Source: an uncultured Lachnospiraceae bacterium (GTDB lineage: Bacteria; Bacillota; Clostridia; Lachnospirales; Lachnospiraceae). Taken from it: 64,000 nt of DNA. The position numbers and the translations under genes were made by a program. The DNA lies in contig CAJTVQ010000016.1 of the NCBI GenBank assembly GCA_910579935.1, forward strand, positions 1 through 64,000, written 5' to 3'. Below the pieces are notes generated by a model. That model saw only the letters and a program-made list of their open reading frames with translations, made no database searches and was not told where the DNA came from. Of this stretch, positions 8,981-18,984 are shown one piece after another. Every line of letters starts with the position of its first letter. The first letter of the stretch is position 1.

Positions 8981-11900
8981 TTACGCCCCCTGGGCATTAT
9001 GCAGATCTTTATCCTGCGTTTCGGGAAAGTCTGTCCGTGCCGCGCGGAGGGAATCCTGCGTCCGGGTTTCCTGCGGCATTTCACGTAAATGCTGCGTCGT
9101 TTTTGCAGCAGGATCCTGTTTTGCCGGATCCTGCTTTGTATTTTCCTGCGCTTTTATTTCCCCCTGTTCCGCTGATCCTTTTTTCAGGTTTTTCTGTGCG
9201 GTAGAGAGCATCAGCTTGATCCGGTTCAGCTGGTTTACCTCGCTGGCTCCGGGGTCGTAGTCGATGGCTACGATATTGGAGAGCGGATAGTGCTTGCGAA
9301 GCTCTTTAATGACCCCTTTTCCTACCACATGATTCGGCAGGCAGCCGAAAGGCTGGGTGCAGACGATATTGTTGACGCCGCTGTGGATGAGTTCCACCAT
9401 TTCTCCGGTCAGGAACCAGCCTTCACCGGTCTGGTTGCCGATGGAAACGATGGATTTGGCGTAATCCACTAAGGTGTGTATTTTTACGGGCGGTGTGAAA
9501 TGCCTGCTCTTTTCAAAGGCTTTCCGTGCCGGGGAACGGAGAAATTCGATTGCCTCTATGCCCATTTTCGACATAAGGGCGGCCTTTTTGCTGGTGCCGA
9601 GTTCTTCTGCCTTATAAATCTGATTGTAAAAGCAGTAGAGCATGAAATCGATCAGATCCGGCACGACGGCTTCCGCACCTTCCTGTTCCAGCAGTTCTAT
9701 CAGATGGTTGTTGGCGGCGGGGGCGAATTTTACGAGAATTTCCCCGACGATTCCCACCTTCGGTTTTTGGATGTCCGTAATCGGAACGGCATCAAACTCT
9801 TCGATCATCTGGCGGCACATTTTTTGGAAGGTAAAATGGTTCATGTGCTTTGCGGATACAAAGTCCTGGCACTTTTTCAGCCATTTTGCGTGAACCGCTT
9901 CCACCGCACCTGCTTCCTTCTCATACGGACGCATACGGTATATGCAGCGCATGAAGATATCGCCGAATACCGCGCCGTAAGCGGCGCGCAGGAGCAGATC
10001 GGCATTTAAATGGAAGCCGGGATTGCTTTCCAGTCCCGAAAGGTTTAAGGAGATAACCGGTATCTGCGGCATCCCTGCCTTTTCCAGGGCACGGCGGATG
10101 AATCCCACATAATTGGTGGCACGGCAGCCCCCACCGGTCTGCGACATGACGACTGCCACTTTGTTTAGATCATATTCACCGGAAAGAAGGGCATCCATGA
10201 TCTGGCCCACCACCATAAGGGATGGATAGCAGGCATCGTTGTTTACAAACTTCAGTCCCATATCCACGGCGCGCTTGTTGTCGTTGGGCAGCACCTTGAA
10301 GCGATAGCCGCAGGCATTGAAAGCCGGCTCTAGAATTTCAAAGTGTATCGGGGACATCTGCGGACAGAGAATGGTATAATCGGCCCGCATTTCTTCCGTA
10401 AACCGCACCTTGCGGATGGCGGAAGAATGGATGTTTCTGGTCTGCTGTTTTTCCTCGCGCACACGGATGGCGGAGAGCAGGGACCGGATGCGGATTCTGG
10501 CCGCTCCCAGGTTGCTGACTTCGTCTATTTTCAGGCAGGTGTATATTTTGTCAGAACCGGTAAGGATGTCGTTCACCTGATCGGTGGTTACGGCATCCAG
10601 ACCGCACCCGAAGGAATTTAACTGGATTAAGTCCAGATCCTCCCTTGTTTTTACGAAACTTGCCGCCGCATACAGGCGGGAGTGGTACATCCACTGGTCG
10701 GAAACGATCAGCGGACGCTCCGGCGCAGCCAGATGGGAAACGGAATCTTCCGTCAATACGGCAATGTCATAAGAAGTAATTAATTCCGGAATGCCGTGGT
10801 TGATTTCCGGATCCACATGATAGGGGCGTCCGGCGAGCACGATGCCGCGTTTGTGGTTCTCTTCCAGGTACCGTAAGGTTTCCTCCCCTTTTTTCTGCAT
10901 ATCCAGCCTTGCCTGCGCCAGTTCTTTCCATGCGGCATCGGCGGCGTCGATGACTTCCTGTGCGGGCAGTTCGGTGAATTCCCTGATCAGCGCTTCCGTT
11001 ACCGTTTTGATATCGCGGAAGGACATGAAAGGATTGCGCAGGACTGCTTCGCCCCGTCCGATTTCTTCCACGTTGTTTTTAATGTTTTCCGAGTAGGAGG
11101 TGACGATCGGGCAGTTGTAATGGTTGTTGGCTTCTTTGAACTCATTGCGTTCATAGAACAGGGCCGGGTAGAAAATGAAATCCACGCCTTCATGGATCAG
11201 CCAGCTTACATGCCCGTGTGCCAGTTTCGCCGGATAACATTCGGATTCGCTTGGAATGGATTCAATGCCCAGCGAATAAATGTTGTGGTTGGATAAAGGG
11301 GAGAGCACCACCTGATATCCCAGCTTCGTAAAGAAGGTAAACCAGAACGGATAGTTCTCGTACATGTTGAGGACACGGGGGATTCCCACCCGGCCGCGGC
11401 CGGCCTGTTCTGCAGTCAGGGGTTCGTAACCGAATATCCTTTTTAATTTATAATCGAACAGGTTGGGCACGCCGTTTTCGTTTTTTGCTTTTCCCAGTCC
11501 GCGTTCACAGCGGTTGCCGGAAATGAACTGGCGTCCGCCGCTGAATTTATTGATGGTCAGACGGCAGTTGTTGGTACAGCCCCTGCACTTTGCCATGCTG
11601 GTTTCAAACTGAAGCGCCTTGATCTGCTCAATGGACAGCATCGTGGTGGCGTAGTTTTCGGAATAACGTTCCCTTGCGATCAGGGCAGCCCCGAAAGCGC
11701 CCATGATTCCCGCGATATCCGGGCGGATGGCTTCACAGCCTGCGATTTTTTCAAAACTCCGCAGCACGGCATCGTTGTAGAACGTGCCTCCCTGTACGAC
11801 GATGTTTTTTCCTAGTTCGGAAGCATCGGCCACTTTGATGACTTTGAACAGCGCATTCTTGATGACCGAATAAGCGAGACCGGCGGAAATGTCCGATACT

Positions 11901-13405
11901 TCCGCGCCTTCTTTCTGCGCCTGCTTTACTTTGGAATTCATGAATACGGTACAGCGGGTGCCAAGGTCAATGGGGTGTCCGGCAAACAGAGCCGCCTTGG
12001 CAAAATCTTCCACGCTGTAATTCAGGGATTTTGCAAACGTTTCGATAAAGGAACCGCAGCCGGATGAGCAGGCTTCGTTCAGCTGCACGCTGTCCACGGT
12101 GTGGTTCCTGATCTTGATGCACTTCATATCCTGACCGCCGATATCCAGGATACAGTCCACATCCGGATTGAAAAAGGCGGCGGCATAGTAGTGCGCTACC
12201 GTTTCCACTTCCCCGTCGTCCAAAAGGAACGCGGCTTTTAACAAAGCCTCCCCGTAACCGGTGGAACAGGAACGTACGATAACGGCGTCTTTCGGCAGCA
12301 GGGTATAGATTTCCTTGATGGAACGGATGGCGGTCTTCAGGGTGCTTCCGTTGTTGCTGCTGTAAAACGAATAGAGCAGGGAGCCGTCTTCGGCTACCAG
12401 CGCTACTTTGGTCGTGGTACTGCCGGCATCGATGCCGAGGAAGCATTTTCCATGGTAAGAGGACAGGTCCGAGGTCGTTACATGGTGGGAAGAGTGGCGT
12501 TTCCGGAACTGTGCATAAGCCTTGTCATCGGCAAAGAGCGGTTCCATACGCTCCACTTCGAATTCCATTTTAATATCGGAAGAAAGCTTTTCCACCATTT
12601 CTTCCATGGAATAATGTATCTCTTCTTTTGCATTCAGCGCGGAGCCGATGGCGGCGAAGAGATGGGAGTGTCCCGTTTCTATAATATGTTCGTCGTCCAG
12701 CTTTAAGGTGCGGATGAAAGCGGCTTTCAGCTCCGATAAGAAGTGCAGGGGCCCGCCCAGAAAGGCAACATGTCCGCGGATAGGTTTCCCGCAGGCAAGT
12801 CCGGAGATGGTCTGGTTGACCACTGCCTGGAAAATGGAAGCGGAAAGGTCTTCCTTGGTAGCCCCCTCATTGATCAAAGGCTGGATATCCGATTTGGCAA
12901 ACACGCCGCAGCGTGCCGCGATCGTATATAAGGAATGGTACCCTTTGGCATATTCATTCAGGCCGGAAGCATCGGTCTGCAGCAGGGAGGCCATCTGGTC
13001 GATGAAAGAACCCGTACCGCCGGCACAGATACCGTTCATGCGCTGTTCCACATTTCCGCCTTCAAAGTAGATGATCTTTGCATCTTCGCCGCCCAGTTCG
13101 ATGGCCACATCGGTTTTTGGCGCCAGTTCCTGCAGCGTGGTGGACACTGCGATCACCTCCTGCACGAAGGGGACTTCCAGATGTTTCGCTAACGTCAGTC
13201 CGCCGGAACCCGTGATCATGGGATGCAGTTCGATATTACCAAGCTCATCGTAAGCCTTCTTCAGGAGGTTGGACAGAGTCTCGCGGATGTTGGCATAGTG
13301 CCTTTCATAATCCGAACATAATATTTCATGGGCATCGTTTAAAATCGCTATCTTTACAGTGGTGGAACCGATATCGATTCCTAAAGTGTAATGTAATTGG
13401 CTCAT
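8981..13405 (-). CDS. 2-hydroxyacyl-CoA dehydratase activase-type protein (tandem BcrAD/BadFG ATPase, DUF2229, HgdB-like)
   Basis: 1474 aa. ATG at 13405 follows AAGGGCGG and begins MSQLHYTLGIDIGST; the frame extends 14 codons further up without a better start. There are two tandem ASKHA ATPase domains: GIDIGSTTVK (9-18) with CAGGTGSF (127-134), and GIDAGSTTTK (324-333) with CSSGCGSF (446-453). A Cys cluster follows (CRGCTNNC at 607-614, plus a later C), then a DUF2229 region and a C-terminal part like the dehydratase D-component. The tail after about residue 1410 is low-complexity (K/Q/P/A-rich). Activases of this class inject an electron into an Fe-S dehydratase at the cost of ATP. Large multidomain versions are common in Clostridia and their substrate is unknown; no dehydratase A/B subunits are adjacent. 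The gene is monocistronic. Confidence 0.85.
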   Translation of the reverse strand: MSQLHYTLGIDIGSTTVKIAILNDAHEILCSDYERHYANIRETLSNLLKKAYDELGNIELHPMITGSGGLTLAKHLEVPFVQEVIAVSTTLQELAPKTDVAIELGGEDAKIIYFEGGNVEQRMNGICAGGTGSFIDQMASLLQTDASGLNEYAKGYHSLYTIAARCGVFAKSDIQPLINEGATKEDLSASIFQAVVNQTISGLACGKPIRGHVAFLGGPLHFLSELKAAFIRTLKLDDEHIIETGHSHLFAAIGSALNAKEEIHYSMEEMVEKLSSDIKMEFEVERMEPLFADDKAYAQFRKRHSSHHVTTSDLSSYHGKCFLGIDAGSTTTKVALVAEDGSLLYSFYSSNNGSTLKTAIRSIKEIYTLLPKDAVIVRSCSTGYGEALLKAAFLLDDGEVETVAHYYAAAFFNPDVDCILDIGGQDMKCIKIRNHTVDSVQLNEACSSGCGSFIETFAKSLNYSVEDFAKAALFAGHPIDLGTRCTVFMNSKVKQAQKEGAEVSDISAGLAYSVIKNALFKVIKVADASELGKNIVVQGGTFYNDAVLRSFEKIAGCEAIRPDIAGIMGAFGAALIARERYSENYATTMLSIEQIKALQFETSMAKCRGCTNNCRLTINKFSGGRQFISGNRCERGLGKAKNENGVPNLFDYKLKRIFGYEPLTAEQAGRGRVGIPRVLNMYENYPFWFTFFTKLGYQVVLSPLSNHNIYSLGIESIPSESECYPAKLAHGHVSWLIHEGVDFIFYPALFYERNEFKEANNHYNCPIVTSYSENIKNNVEEIGRGEAVLRNPFMSFRDIKTVTEALIREFTELPAQEVIDAADAAWKELAQARLDMQKKGEETLRYLEENHKRGIVLAGRPYHVDPEINHGIPELITSYDIAVLTEDSVSHLAAPERPLIVSDQWMYHSRLYAAASFVKTREDLDLIQLNSFGCGLDAVTTDQVNDILTGSDKIYTCLKIDEVSNLGAARIRIRSLLSAIRVREEKQQTRNIHSSAIRKVRFTEEMRADYTILCPQMSPIHFEILEPAFNACGYRFKVLPNDNKRAVDMGLKFVNNDACYPSLMVVGQIMDALLSGEYDLNKVAVVMSQTGGGCRATNYVGFIRRALEKAGMPQIPVISLNLSGLESNPGFHLNADLLLRAAYGAVFGDIFMRCIYRMRPYEKEAGAVEAVHAKWLKKCQDFVSAKHMNHFTFQKMCRQMIEEFDAVPITDIQKPKVGIVGEILVKFAPAANNHLIELLEQEGAEAVVPDLIDFMLYCFYNQIYKAEELGTSKKAALMSKMGIEAIEFLRSPARKAFEKSRHFTPPVKIHTLVDYAKSIVSIGNQTGEGWFLTGEMVELIHSGVNNIVCTQPFGCLPNHVVGKGVIKELRKHYPLSNIVAIDYDPGASEVNQLNRIKLMLSTAQKNLKKGSAEQGEIKAQENTKQDPAKQDPAAKTTQHLREMPQETRTQDSLRAARTDFPETQDKDLHNAQGA

Positions 13406-13502
13406 ATTACCGCCCTTTCTTTTATAATCTTCACAGAACATCCGCATTCCATATTCTTCCTATTTATATGTAACAGGATATGGGGAGCAGACATTCTTAG
13501 AC

Positions 13503-13531
13503 ATTATACGACACCGTTTTGCAAAATGCAA
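13503..13531 (-). promoter_or_regulatory. Promoter of the dehydratase activase gene
   Basis: On the minus strand TTGCAT (13531-13526), a 17-bp spacer and TATAAT (13508-13503). The -35 overlaps a TTGCA-AAA-TGCAA dyad (13519-13531), a possible operator. The roughly 95-nt leader down to 13405 shows nothing else recognisable. The + side of this 317-bp divergent gap has only a weak candidate for the next gene (TATACT, 13686-13691). Confidence 0.55.
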
Positions 13532-13722
13532 TGAATGCGCGTCAATTATTTGTAAAGAATTACTGGTAAATTATAAAAATTTTATGACCAGACGGAGAAT
13601 TGGCAGGTAATTTATTTACTTTTAAATGTCTGGATGTTAGAATATATTCATATGTCTTTTGCCGCATGACAAGTTCATGTCCGGTTATACTTTGAAAGGA
13701 AGAATGGAGGAAGTCGATAGGA

Positions 13723-14568
13723 ATGAGTAATTTTGAGAAAAAATTTGGAAAATATGCGATTAAGAATTTATCGCTTATGCTGATTATGTGTTATGCCGTG
13801 GGGTATCTGATCACGTTTGTCAATTCCAATTTCCTTTGGTATTTGACGCTGAATCCATATGCGATACTTCACGGGCAGATATGGCGGCTTTTTACATGGA
13901 TCGTGGTGCCGCCGGAATCTTCCAATCTGTTTTTCGTATTGATCATGCTTTATTTTTACTATTCGCTCGGAACCACCCTGGAAAGAACCTGGGGGACTTA
14001 CCGGTATAATGTGTATTTGCTGTCCGGTATGCTGTTCACGGTGGTGGGAAGTTTCCTGATGATGGGATTCTGTGCGCTGCTTTACCGGGTGCCGCTGGCG
14101 CAGGCAGGAGAAGTGGGATCTTTGTTTTTTTCTACTTATTATATCAATATGTCCATTTTCCTCGCATTTGCAGCTACGTTCCCGGAGGTGCAGGTATTGC
14201 TGATGTTCATTATACCGATTAAGGTAAAAGTACTGGGAATCATATATGGAGTAATCCTTCTGGCAGAATTTTTAATGGGCAATGTGTACAGCAGGTTTGC
14301 CATGGCTGCATCCCTGTTTAATTTCCTGGTATTCTGGATCGGCAGCAGGAATCATATCCATATGTCTCCAAGGCAGGTGAAACGCCGGCAGGAGTTTAAA
14401 CGGGAGGTACGCAGGAATACAGGGACAACGAAGCATAAGTGTGCGATCTGCGGCAGGACGGAACAGGATGGGGATGATCTGGAATTCCGTTTCTGTTCAA
14501 AGTGTGAAGGGAATTATGAATATTGTCAGGAGCATTTGTTTACGCATCAGCATATAAAATCCCGCTGA
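13723..14568 (+). CDS. Rhomboid-like multispanning membrane protein with C-terminal zinc-ribbon-like tail
   Basis: 281 aa; GGAGG 13 bp before the ATG. The first about 215 residues hold five or six hydrophobic segments with a rhomboid-like order: HGQIWRLFTWIVVPP, then LFFVLIMLYFYYSLGTTLE, then ERTWGTYRYNVY. The catalytic Gly-x-Ser of rhomboid proteases is not seen, and the matching later helix reads AMAASLFNFLVF, so it may be an inactive relative. The C-terminus is cytosolic-looking and carries CAICGR, then CSKC, then EYCQEHLFTHQH, a Cys/His set that could bind zinc. The stop is 32 bp before the next start, so the following sigma-like gene is probably in the same transcript. Function is unknown. 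Confidence 0.7.
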   Translation: MSNFEKKFGKYAIKNLSLMLIMCYAVGYLITFVNSNFLWYLTLNPYAILHGQIWRLFTWIVVPPESSNLFFVLIMLYFYYSLGTTLERTWGTYRYNVYLLSGMLFTVVGSFLMMGFCALLYRVPLAQAGEVGSLFFSTYYINMSIFLAFAATFPEVQVLLMFIIPIKVKVLGIIYGVILLAEFLMGNVYSRFAMAASLFNFLVFWIGSRNHIHMSPRQVKRRQEFKREVRRNTGTTKHKCAICGRTEQDGDDLEFRFCSKCEGNYEYCQEHLFTHQHIKSR

Positions 14569-14600
14569 AAGGGCGGATGTTTGGAACAGGAGAACGGTTT

Positions 14601-15335
14601 ATGGACAGGGAGCGGCTGTTTGGAAAAAAATTGGAAGAAGTAAAGCGGCTGGCGAAAGAGCAGGGGAACTGTGTTTCGAAGGAGCAGATAGAAGAGGCTT
14701 TTGCGGAACTGGAACTGGCAGGGGAACAGCTGGCTTTGGTGGAGGAATATCTGAAGAACCATAAAATAGGTATCGGGGAACCGGTCAGCCCGGACGATCA
14801 TCTGACAGAGGAAGAGGTTCATTATCTGGATATTTACCTGGAAGAACTGAAACGGATGGAAGAGGTGTCGGAGGGGGAGAAAGAAGTGGTGTCCCTTTCC
14901 GCGATGGCGGGAGACCGACAGGCACAGGCACGCCTTGTGGAAATCTATCTGCCGCAGGTGGTGGAGATTGCGAAGCTGTACAGCGGGCAGGGTGTTTTCC
15001 TGGAGGATCTGATCGGTGAGGGAAATGTGGCGCTGGCGGCTGGCGTGACGATACTCGGCTGTCTGGAGCATGTCCGTGAAGTGCAGGGTATGCTGGGCAG
15101 GATGATCATGGACGCCATGGAGGAATGCATCGGTGAGAATGCAGAACAGGAGCGCAGGGATAAGAAGGTTCTGGAGCGGGTGAATCTGGTGGCGGATCAG
15201 GCAAAGGAAATGGCGGAAGCTTTACAGCGCAAAGTGACCGTGGAAGAGTTGGCGGCGGAAACAGAATGGACCGAGGAGGAAGTTTTGGAAGCGGTCCGTA
15301 TGAGCGGCCATCATATTGAGTATATTAAAAGCTGA
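14601..15335 (+). CDS. Sigma-70-like protein (regions 2 and 3 only)
   Basis: 244 aa from ATG 14601, chosen because AGGAGA lies 7 bp upstream; an in-frame ATG at 14578 is the alternative. The middle reads ARLVEIYLPQVVEIAKLY then FLEDLIGEGNVAL, which matches sigma-70 region 2.1-2.2 (core binding). The C-terminus (KVTVEELAAETEWTEEEV) matches region 3. Regions 2.3-2.4, which melt and read the -10 box, are poorly conserved, and no region 4 is present. The N-terminal half is acidic and helical. It could be a degenerate or regulatory sigma-like factor rather than an active initiator. It is preceded by the rhomboid-like gene. Confidence 0.65.
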   Translation: MDRERLFGKKLEEVKRLAKEQGNCVSKEQIEEAFAELELAGEQLALVEEYLKNHKIGIGEPVSPDDHLTEEEVHYLDIYLEELKRMEEVSEGEKEVVSLSAMAGDRQAQARLVEIYLPQVVEIAKLYSGQGVFLEDLIGEGNVALAAGVTILGCLEHVREVQGMLGRMIMDAMEECIGENAEQERRDKKVLERVNLVADQAKEMAEALQRKVTVEELAAETEWTEEEVLEAVRMSGHHIEYIKS

Positions 15336-15439
15336 GCATATCGGAACCGGAAATGTAGCAGCCCGGAACAGGAAGCATCCGGCACGAGGATGCGCAGAGC
15401 GTACGGCTGCCGGACGGGAGAGGGAGCAATGAGCGTGAA

Positions 15440-15883
15440 ATGAACAGAACAGAAGAAACGGACAAGATACAGGACAGGGATTTTAAATATATGCTTCAGG
15501 ATACCGGGCAGATTTATCTGGGGGCGAGGTTCAGCTATGAGGAACTGCTGGGGGAAGAGATGGCTGCTTTTAAGCTGAAAACAGTGATCATGCAGTATAT
15601 CCTGAAAGAAGTGGAGGCTTCTACCACGCTGGAAAGCCATTTTTATTATATGACGGAAGATTCTTTTTCCTATCAGACTTACCGGGAGTTAAAGGTGAAG
15701 ATCAAGGTGAGCCTCCCGGAGGAGAAGAGGAGCCTGACGGGAAAAGTGAGGACGGTCTATAAAGATAAGGTATATACTTTGAAAGAACTGGCCGGACTGA
15801 ATCTGGCCAGAAAGAAGCAGATGGGACTGATCGTGCGGGAAATTGCGGTTTCCAAGCTGGGATTGATGACGTTTACCGTATGA
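15440..15883 (+). CDS. Conserved-looking hypothetical protein
   Basis: 147 aa, family not recognised. It starts MNRTEETDKIQDRDFKYML with AGGGAG 13 bp upstream; an ATG at 15429 closes after four codons. The sequence is mixed alpha/beta, charged, with no signal peptide, membrane segment or obvious catalytic motif. Codon use matches its neighbours. It lies between the sigma-like gene and the M16C peptidase, with 104 bp upstream and about 140 bp downstream that hold no recognisable signals. Confidence 0.5.
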   Translation: MNRTEETDKIQDRDFKYMLQDTGQIYLGARFSYEELLGEEMAAFKLKTVIMQYILKEVEASTTLESHFYYMTEDSFSYQTYRELKVKIKVSLPEEKRSLTGKVRTVYKDKVYTLKELAGLNLARKKQMGLIVREIAVSKLGLMTFTV

Positions 15884-16025
15884 GGGAACGGGATCCGGAT
15901 GTCGGGCGGCGGTTACAGGGGATAATGTGATGCGGCCGGAATAGGGAATGGCAGCATGACAAGCGAAATGGTCAATGGACAAAAGAAAAAAGAATAAGGA
16001 AAAATAAAGAAAGGTGTTTGCAAGG

Positions 16026-18965
16026 ATGGACAGAAAAGAAATGGAAAACAGAATAAGGGGACTGAAAGGTTATGAGGTAGTGGAGACCCGCGAAATAAAG
16101 GACCTGGACTCGGACGGGTATCTGCTGCGGCATAAGAAGACGGGGGCAAGGGTGGCTTTGCTTTCGAATGAGGATGATAACAAGGTGTTTTATATCGGTT
16201 TCAGGACACCGCCGACGGACAGTACGGGGGTAGCGCATATCATCGAGCATACGGTGCTCTGCGGTTCGGAGAATTTTCCGGTGAAGGATCCGTTTGTGGA
16301 GCTGGTGAAAGGGTCTCTGAATACGTTTCTCAATGCCATGACTTATCCGGACAAGACCGTGTATCCGGTGGCGAGCTGCAATGACAAGGATTTCCGGAAT
16401 CTGATGCATGTGTATCTGGATGCGGTGTTCCATCCGAATATTTATAAAGAGGAAAAAATATTCCGGCAGGAGGGCTGGCATTATGAACTGGAAGATGCGG
16501 AGGACGAGCTGACGATAAACGGAGTGGTTTATAACGAGATGAAAGGGGCCTTTTCTTCTCCGGATGATGTATTGGAGAGGGAGGTGATGAATTCCCTCTT
16601 TCCCGATACGCCTTACGGCACGGAATCCGGCGGGGATCCGGATGTGATTCCCGGGCTGTCGTATGAGGAGTATCTTGATTTTCACAGAAAGTACTATCAT
16701 CCGTCCAACAGCTATCTGTATCTGTACGGAAATATGGATATGGCGGAGCAGCTGGAATTCATTGACAGGGAATATCTGTCAGGATTTGATGCTTTGGAAG
16801 TGGATTCCACGATACCGGTGCAGTCCGTATTTGACGGGCCGAAGGAAATCCACAGGGAGTATTCCATTTCTGAGAGCGAGTCGGAAAAAGAGAATGCTTA
16901 TCTGGCCTATAATACGGTGATCGGCGAGAATCTGGACCGGAAGCTCTATCTTGCGTTCCAGGTATTGGATTATGCCCTTTGTTCGGCCCCGGGGGCGCCT
17001 TTGAAGGAAGCGCTGACGGAACGGGGGATCGGCAAAGAGATTTACAGCAATTATGAGAATGGCATTATGCAGCCCTATTTTTCCGTTGTGGCGAAGAATA
17101 CGGATGCGTCCCGTAAAGAAGAATTCGTGAAGGTGATCGGGGAAGTACTGGAGGAACAGGCGGAAAAAGGGATCGACAGGAAAGCTTTGCGCGCCGGGCT
17201 GAATTACTTTGAATTCCGGTACAGGGAGTCGGATTACGGAAGTTATCCGAAGGGACTGATGCTCGGACTGCAGGCGCTGGACAGCTGGCTGTATGCGGAT
17301 GATAAACCGTTTGTCCATATACAGGCTAACGATACGTTTGCCTCATTGAAAGAAGAGGTGGAGACCGGGTATTTTGAGGAACTGATCCGTACTTACCTGC
17401 TTCGGAACCAGCATAAAACTGTCATTGTCCTGTCTCCCGTGAAGGGCCTGACGACGAAAAAGGAAGAGGAACTTCAGAAAAAACTTCAGGAATATAAGGC
17501 TTCCTTAAGCAGGGAGGAAGTAGAGGAGATCGTAAGGCAGACTGCGGAACTGAAACGTTATCAGGAGGAACCCAGCCCGAAGGAGGAATTGGAAAAGATT
17601 CCGCTTCTTACCAGAGGCGATATCAAAAAGGAAGCGGCCGCTTTTGTGAACGAGGAGCGCCATGCAGGGGATACGCCGGTTCTTTTCCACAATATTTTTA
17701 CAAACGGCATCGGTTACCTGCGTTTTGTCTTCGATATCAGCCATGTGCCGGAGGAACTGTTCCCTTATATCGGTGTGCTGAAAAATATGCTGGGGATGGT
17801 GGATACGGCCCATTATGCTTACGGTGAGCTGTATCATGAGGTAAATATCAAGACCGGCGGCATACAGATGGTGGTAAACACGTATCCCAATGTGGAGGAT
17901 CTGCAGGAGTATAAGGTGACTTTCGAGGTGAAAGTAAAGGCCTTTTACGAGAACCTGGGAGAGGCGTTCCGGCTGGCGGAGGAAATCCTTTTAAATTCCC
18001 GGTTTGAGGATCCGAAGCGTCTGTATGATGTGGTCGCGGAAGTACAGTCACGGATGCAGGCTTCCATGTCGTCTGCGTCGCATTCGCTGGCAGCAGTCCG
18101 GGCGCTGGCTTATTTTTCGCCTACGGCGGCAGTGGCGGAGCAGGTCAGCGGGATTCCGCAGTACCGTCTGCTGGAACGTCTGGAAAGCAATTTTGAGGAA
18201 GAAAAAGAACTTCTGGCGGATAAGCTGAAACAGCTGGCAGTATGCATTTTCAGGCCGGAAAATCTGATGGTGGATTATACGGCGGACGAGAAAGGATATG
18301 AGGGACTGGAAGAAGCGGTGATCGGTTTTGGCCGGAAACTTTTTACCGAACCGGTGAAAAAGGAAAGGTATCAGCCGGTATTGGAGAAGAAGAATGAGGG
18401 ATATCTGACTTCCGCGCAGGTACAGTATGTATGTCGCGCCGGCAATTTCATCCAAAAAGGGCTTTCCTATACAGGAGCCCTGAAAGTCCTGAAAGTAATG
18501 ATGGGCTATGATTATCTCTGGAACCGGGTGCGTGTGAAAGGCGGGGCTTACGGCTGTATGTGCAGCTTTGGAAGAACGGGGGACAGTTATTTTGTGTCCT
18601 ACCGGGATCCGAATCTGGAGAAAACGGTGGATGTATATGAAAAGGCGGCGGATTATATCGAAGCATTTGAGGCGGACGAGCGGACGGTTACCCAGTATAT
18701 CATCGGTGCGGTCAGCGATTTGGACATGCCCATGACACCGGCGGCAAAGGGGATGTATTCCATGACCGGATATATGACAAATCTGCCCTTTGAACGGGTG
18801 CAGAAGGAGAGGGATGAACTGCTGGCCGTGACGGCGGATACGATTCGTTCCCTAGCGGGGCATATCCGCGCATTTATGGAAGCGGACTGCCTGTGCGTAG
18901 TGGGAAATGAGGAGAAATTGAAAGGAAGCAGACTGTTTGGGGCGGTGGAGCCGTTGTTTCATTAG
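16026..18965 (+). CDS. M16C insulinase-family zinc metallopeptidase (presequence-protease type)
   Basis: 979 aa, close to the about 970-1000 aa usual for the PreP-like M16C family. The inverted zinc motif HIIEH is at 71-75; the third ligand is probably the Glu of NEMKGAF downstream. The usual four-domain clamshell architecture fits: M16 core, inactive half, an M16C-associated hinge with long helices (around residues 480-530), and a C-terminal half with RVKGGAYGCMC. It degrades peptides in the cytosol, since no signal peptide is present. ATG 16026 was preferred; a GTG at 16014 right after AAAGAAAGG is an alternative adding four residues. It is followed by a strong stem-loop without a T-run. 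Confidence 0.9.
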   Translation: MDRKEMENRIRGLKGYEVVETREIKDLDSDGYLLRHKKTGARVALLSNEDDNKVFYIGFRTPPTDSTGVAHIIEHTVLCGSENFPVKDPFVELVKGSLNTFLNAMTYPDKTVYPVASCNDKDFRNLMHVYLDAVFHPNIYKEEKIFRQEGWHYELEDAEDELTINGVVYNEMKGAFSSPDDVLEREVMNSLFPDTPYGTESGGDPDVIPGLSYEEYLDFHRKYYHPSNSYLYLYGNMDMAEQLEFIDREYLSGFDALEVDSTIPVQSVFDGPKEIHREYSISESESEKENAYLAYNTVIGENLDRKLYLAFQVLDYALCSAPGAPLKEALTERGIGKEIYSNYENGIMQPYFSVVAKNTDASRKEEFVKVIGEVLEEQAEKGIDRKALRAGLNYFEFRYRESDYGSYPKGLMLGLQALDSWLYADDKPFVHIQANDTFASLKEEVETGYFEELIRTYLLRNQHKTVIVLSPVKGLTTKKEEELQKKLQEYKASLSREEVEEIVRQTAELKRYQEEPSPKEELEKIPLLTRGDIKKEAAAFVNEERHAGDTPVLFHNIFTNGIGYLRFVFDISHVPEELFPYIGVLKNMLGMVDTAHYAYGELYHEVNIKTGGIQMVVNTYPNVEDLQEYKVTFEVKVKAFYENLGEAFRLAEEILLNSRFEDPKRLYDVVAEVQSRMQASMSSASHSLAAVRALAYFSPTAAVAEQVSGIPQYRLLERLESNFEEEKELLADKLKQLAVCIFRPENLMVDYTADEKGYEGLEEAVIGFGRKLFTEPVKKERYQPVLEKKNEGYLTSAQVQYVCRAGNFIQKGLSYTGALKVLKVMMGYDYLWNRVRVKGGAYGCMCSFGRTGDSYFVSYRDPNLEKTVDVYEKAADYIEAFEADERTVTQYIIGAVSDLDMPMTPAAKGMYSMTGYMTNLPFERVQKERDELLAVTADTIRSLAGHIRAFMEADCLCVVGNEEKLKGSRLFGAVEPLFH

Positions 18966-18984
18966 GAACAGTTCCTTAGAGTAT

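Noticed and set aside
8894..9088. Small + strand gene opposite the activase 3' end
   Set aside because: It begins inside the shared terminator and has no ribosome binding site; it is the shadow of the low-complexity tail.
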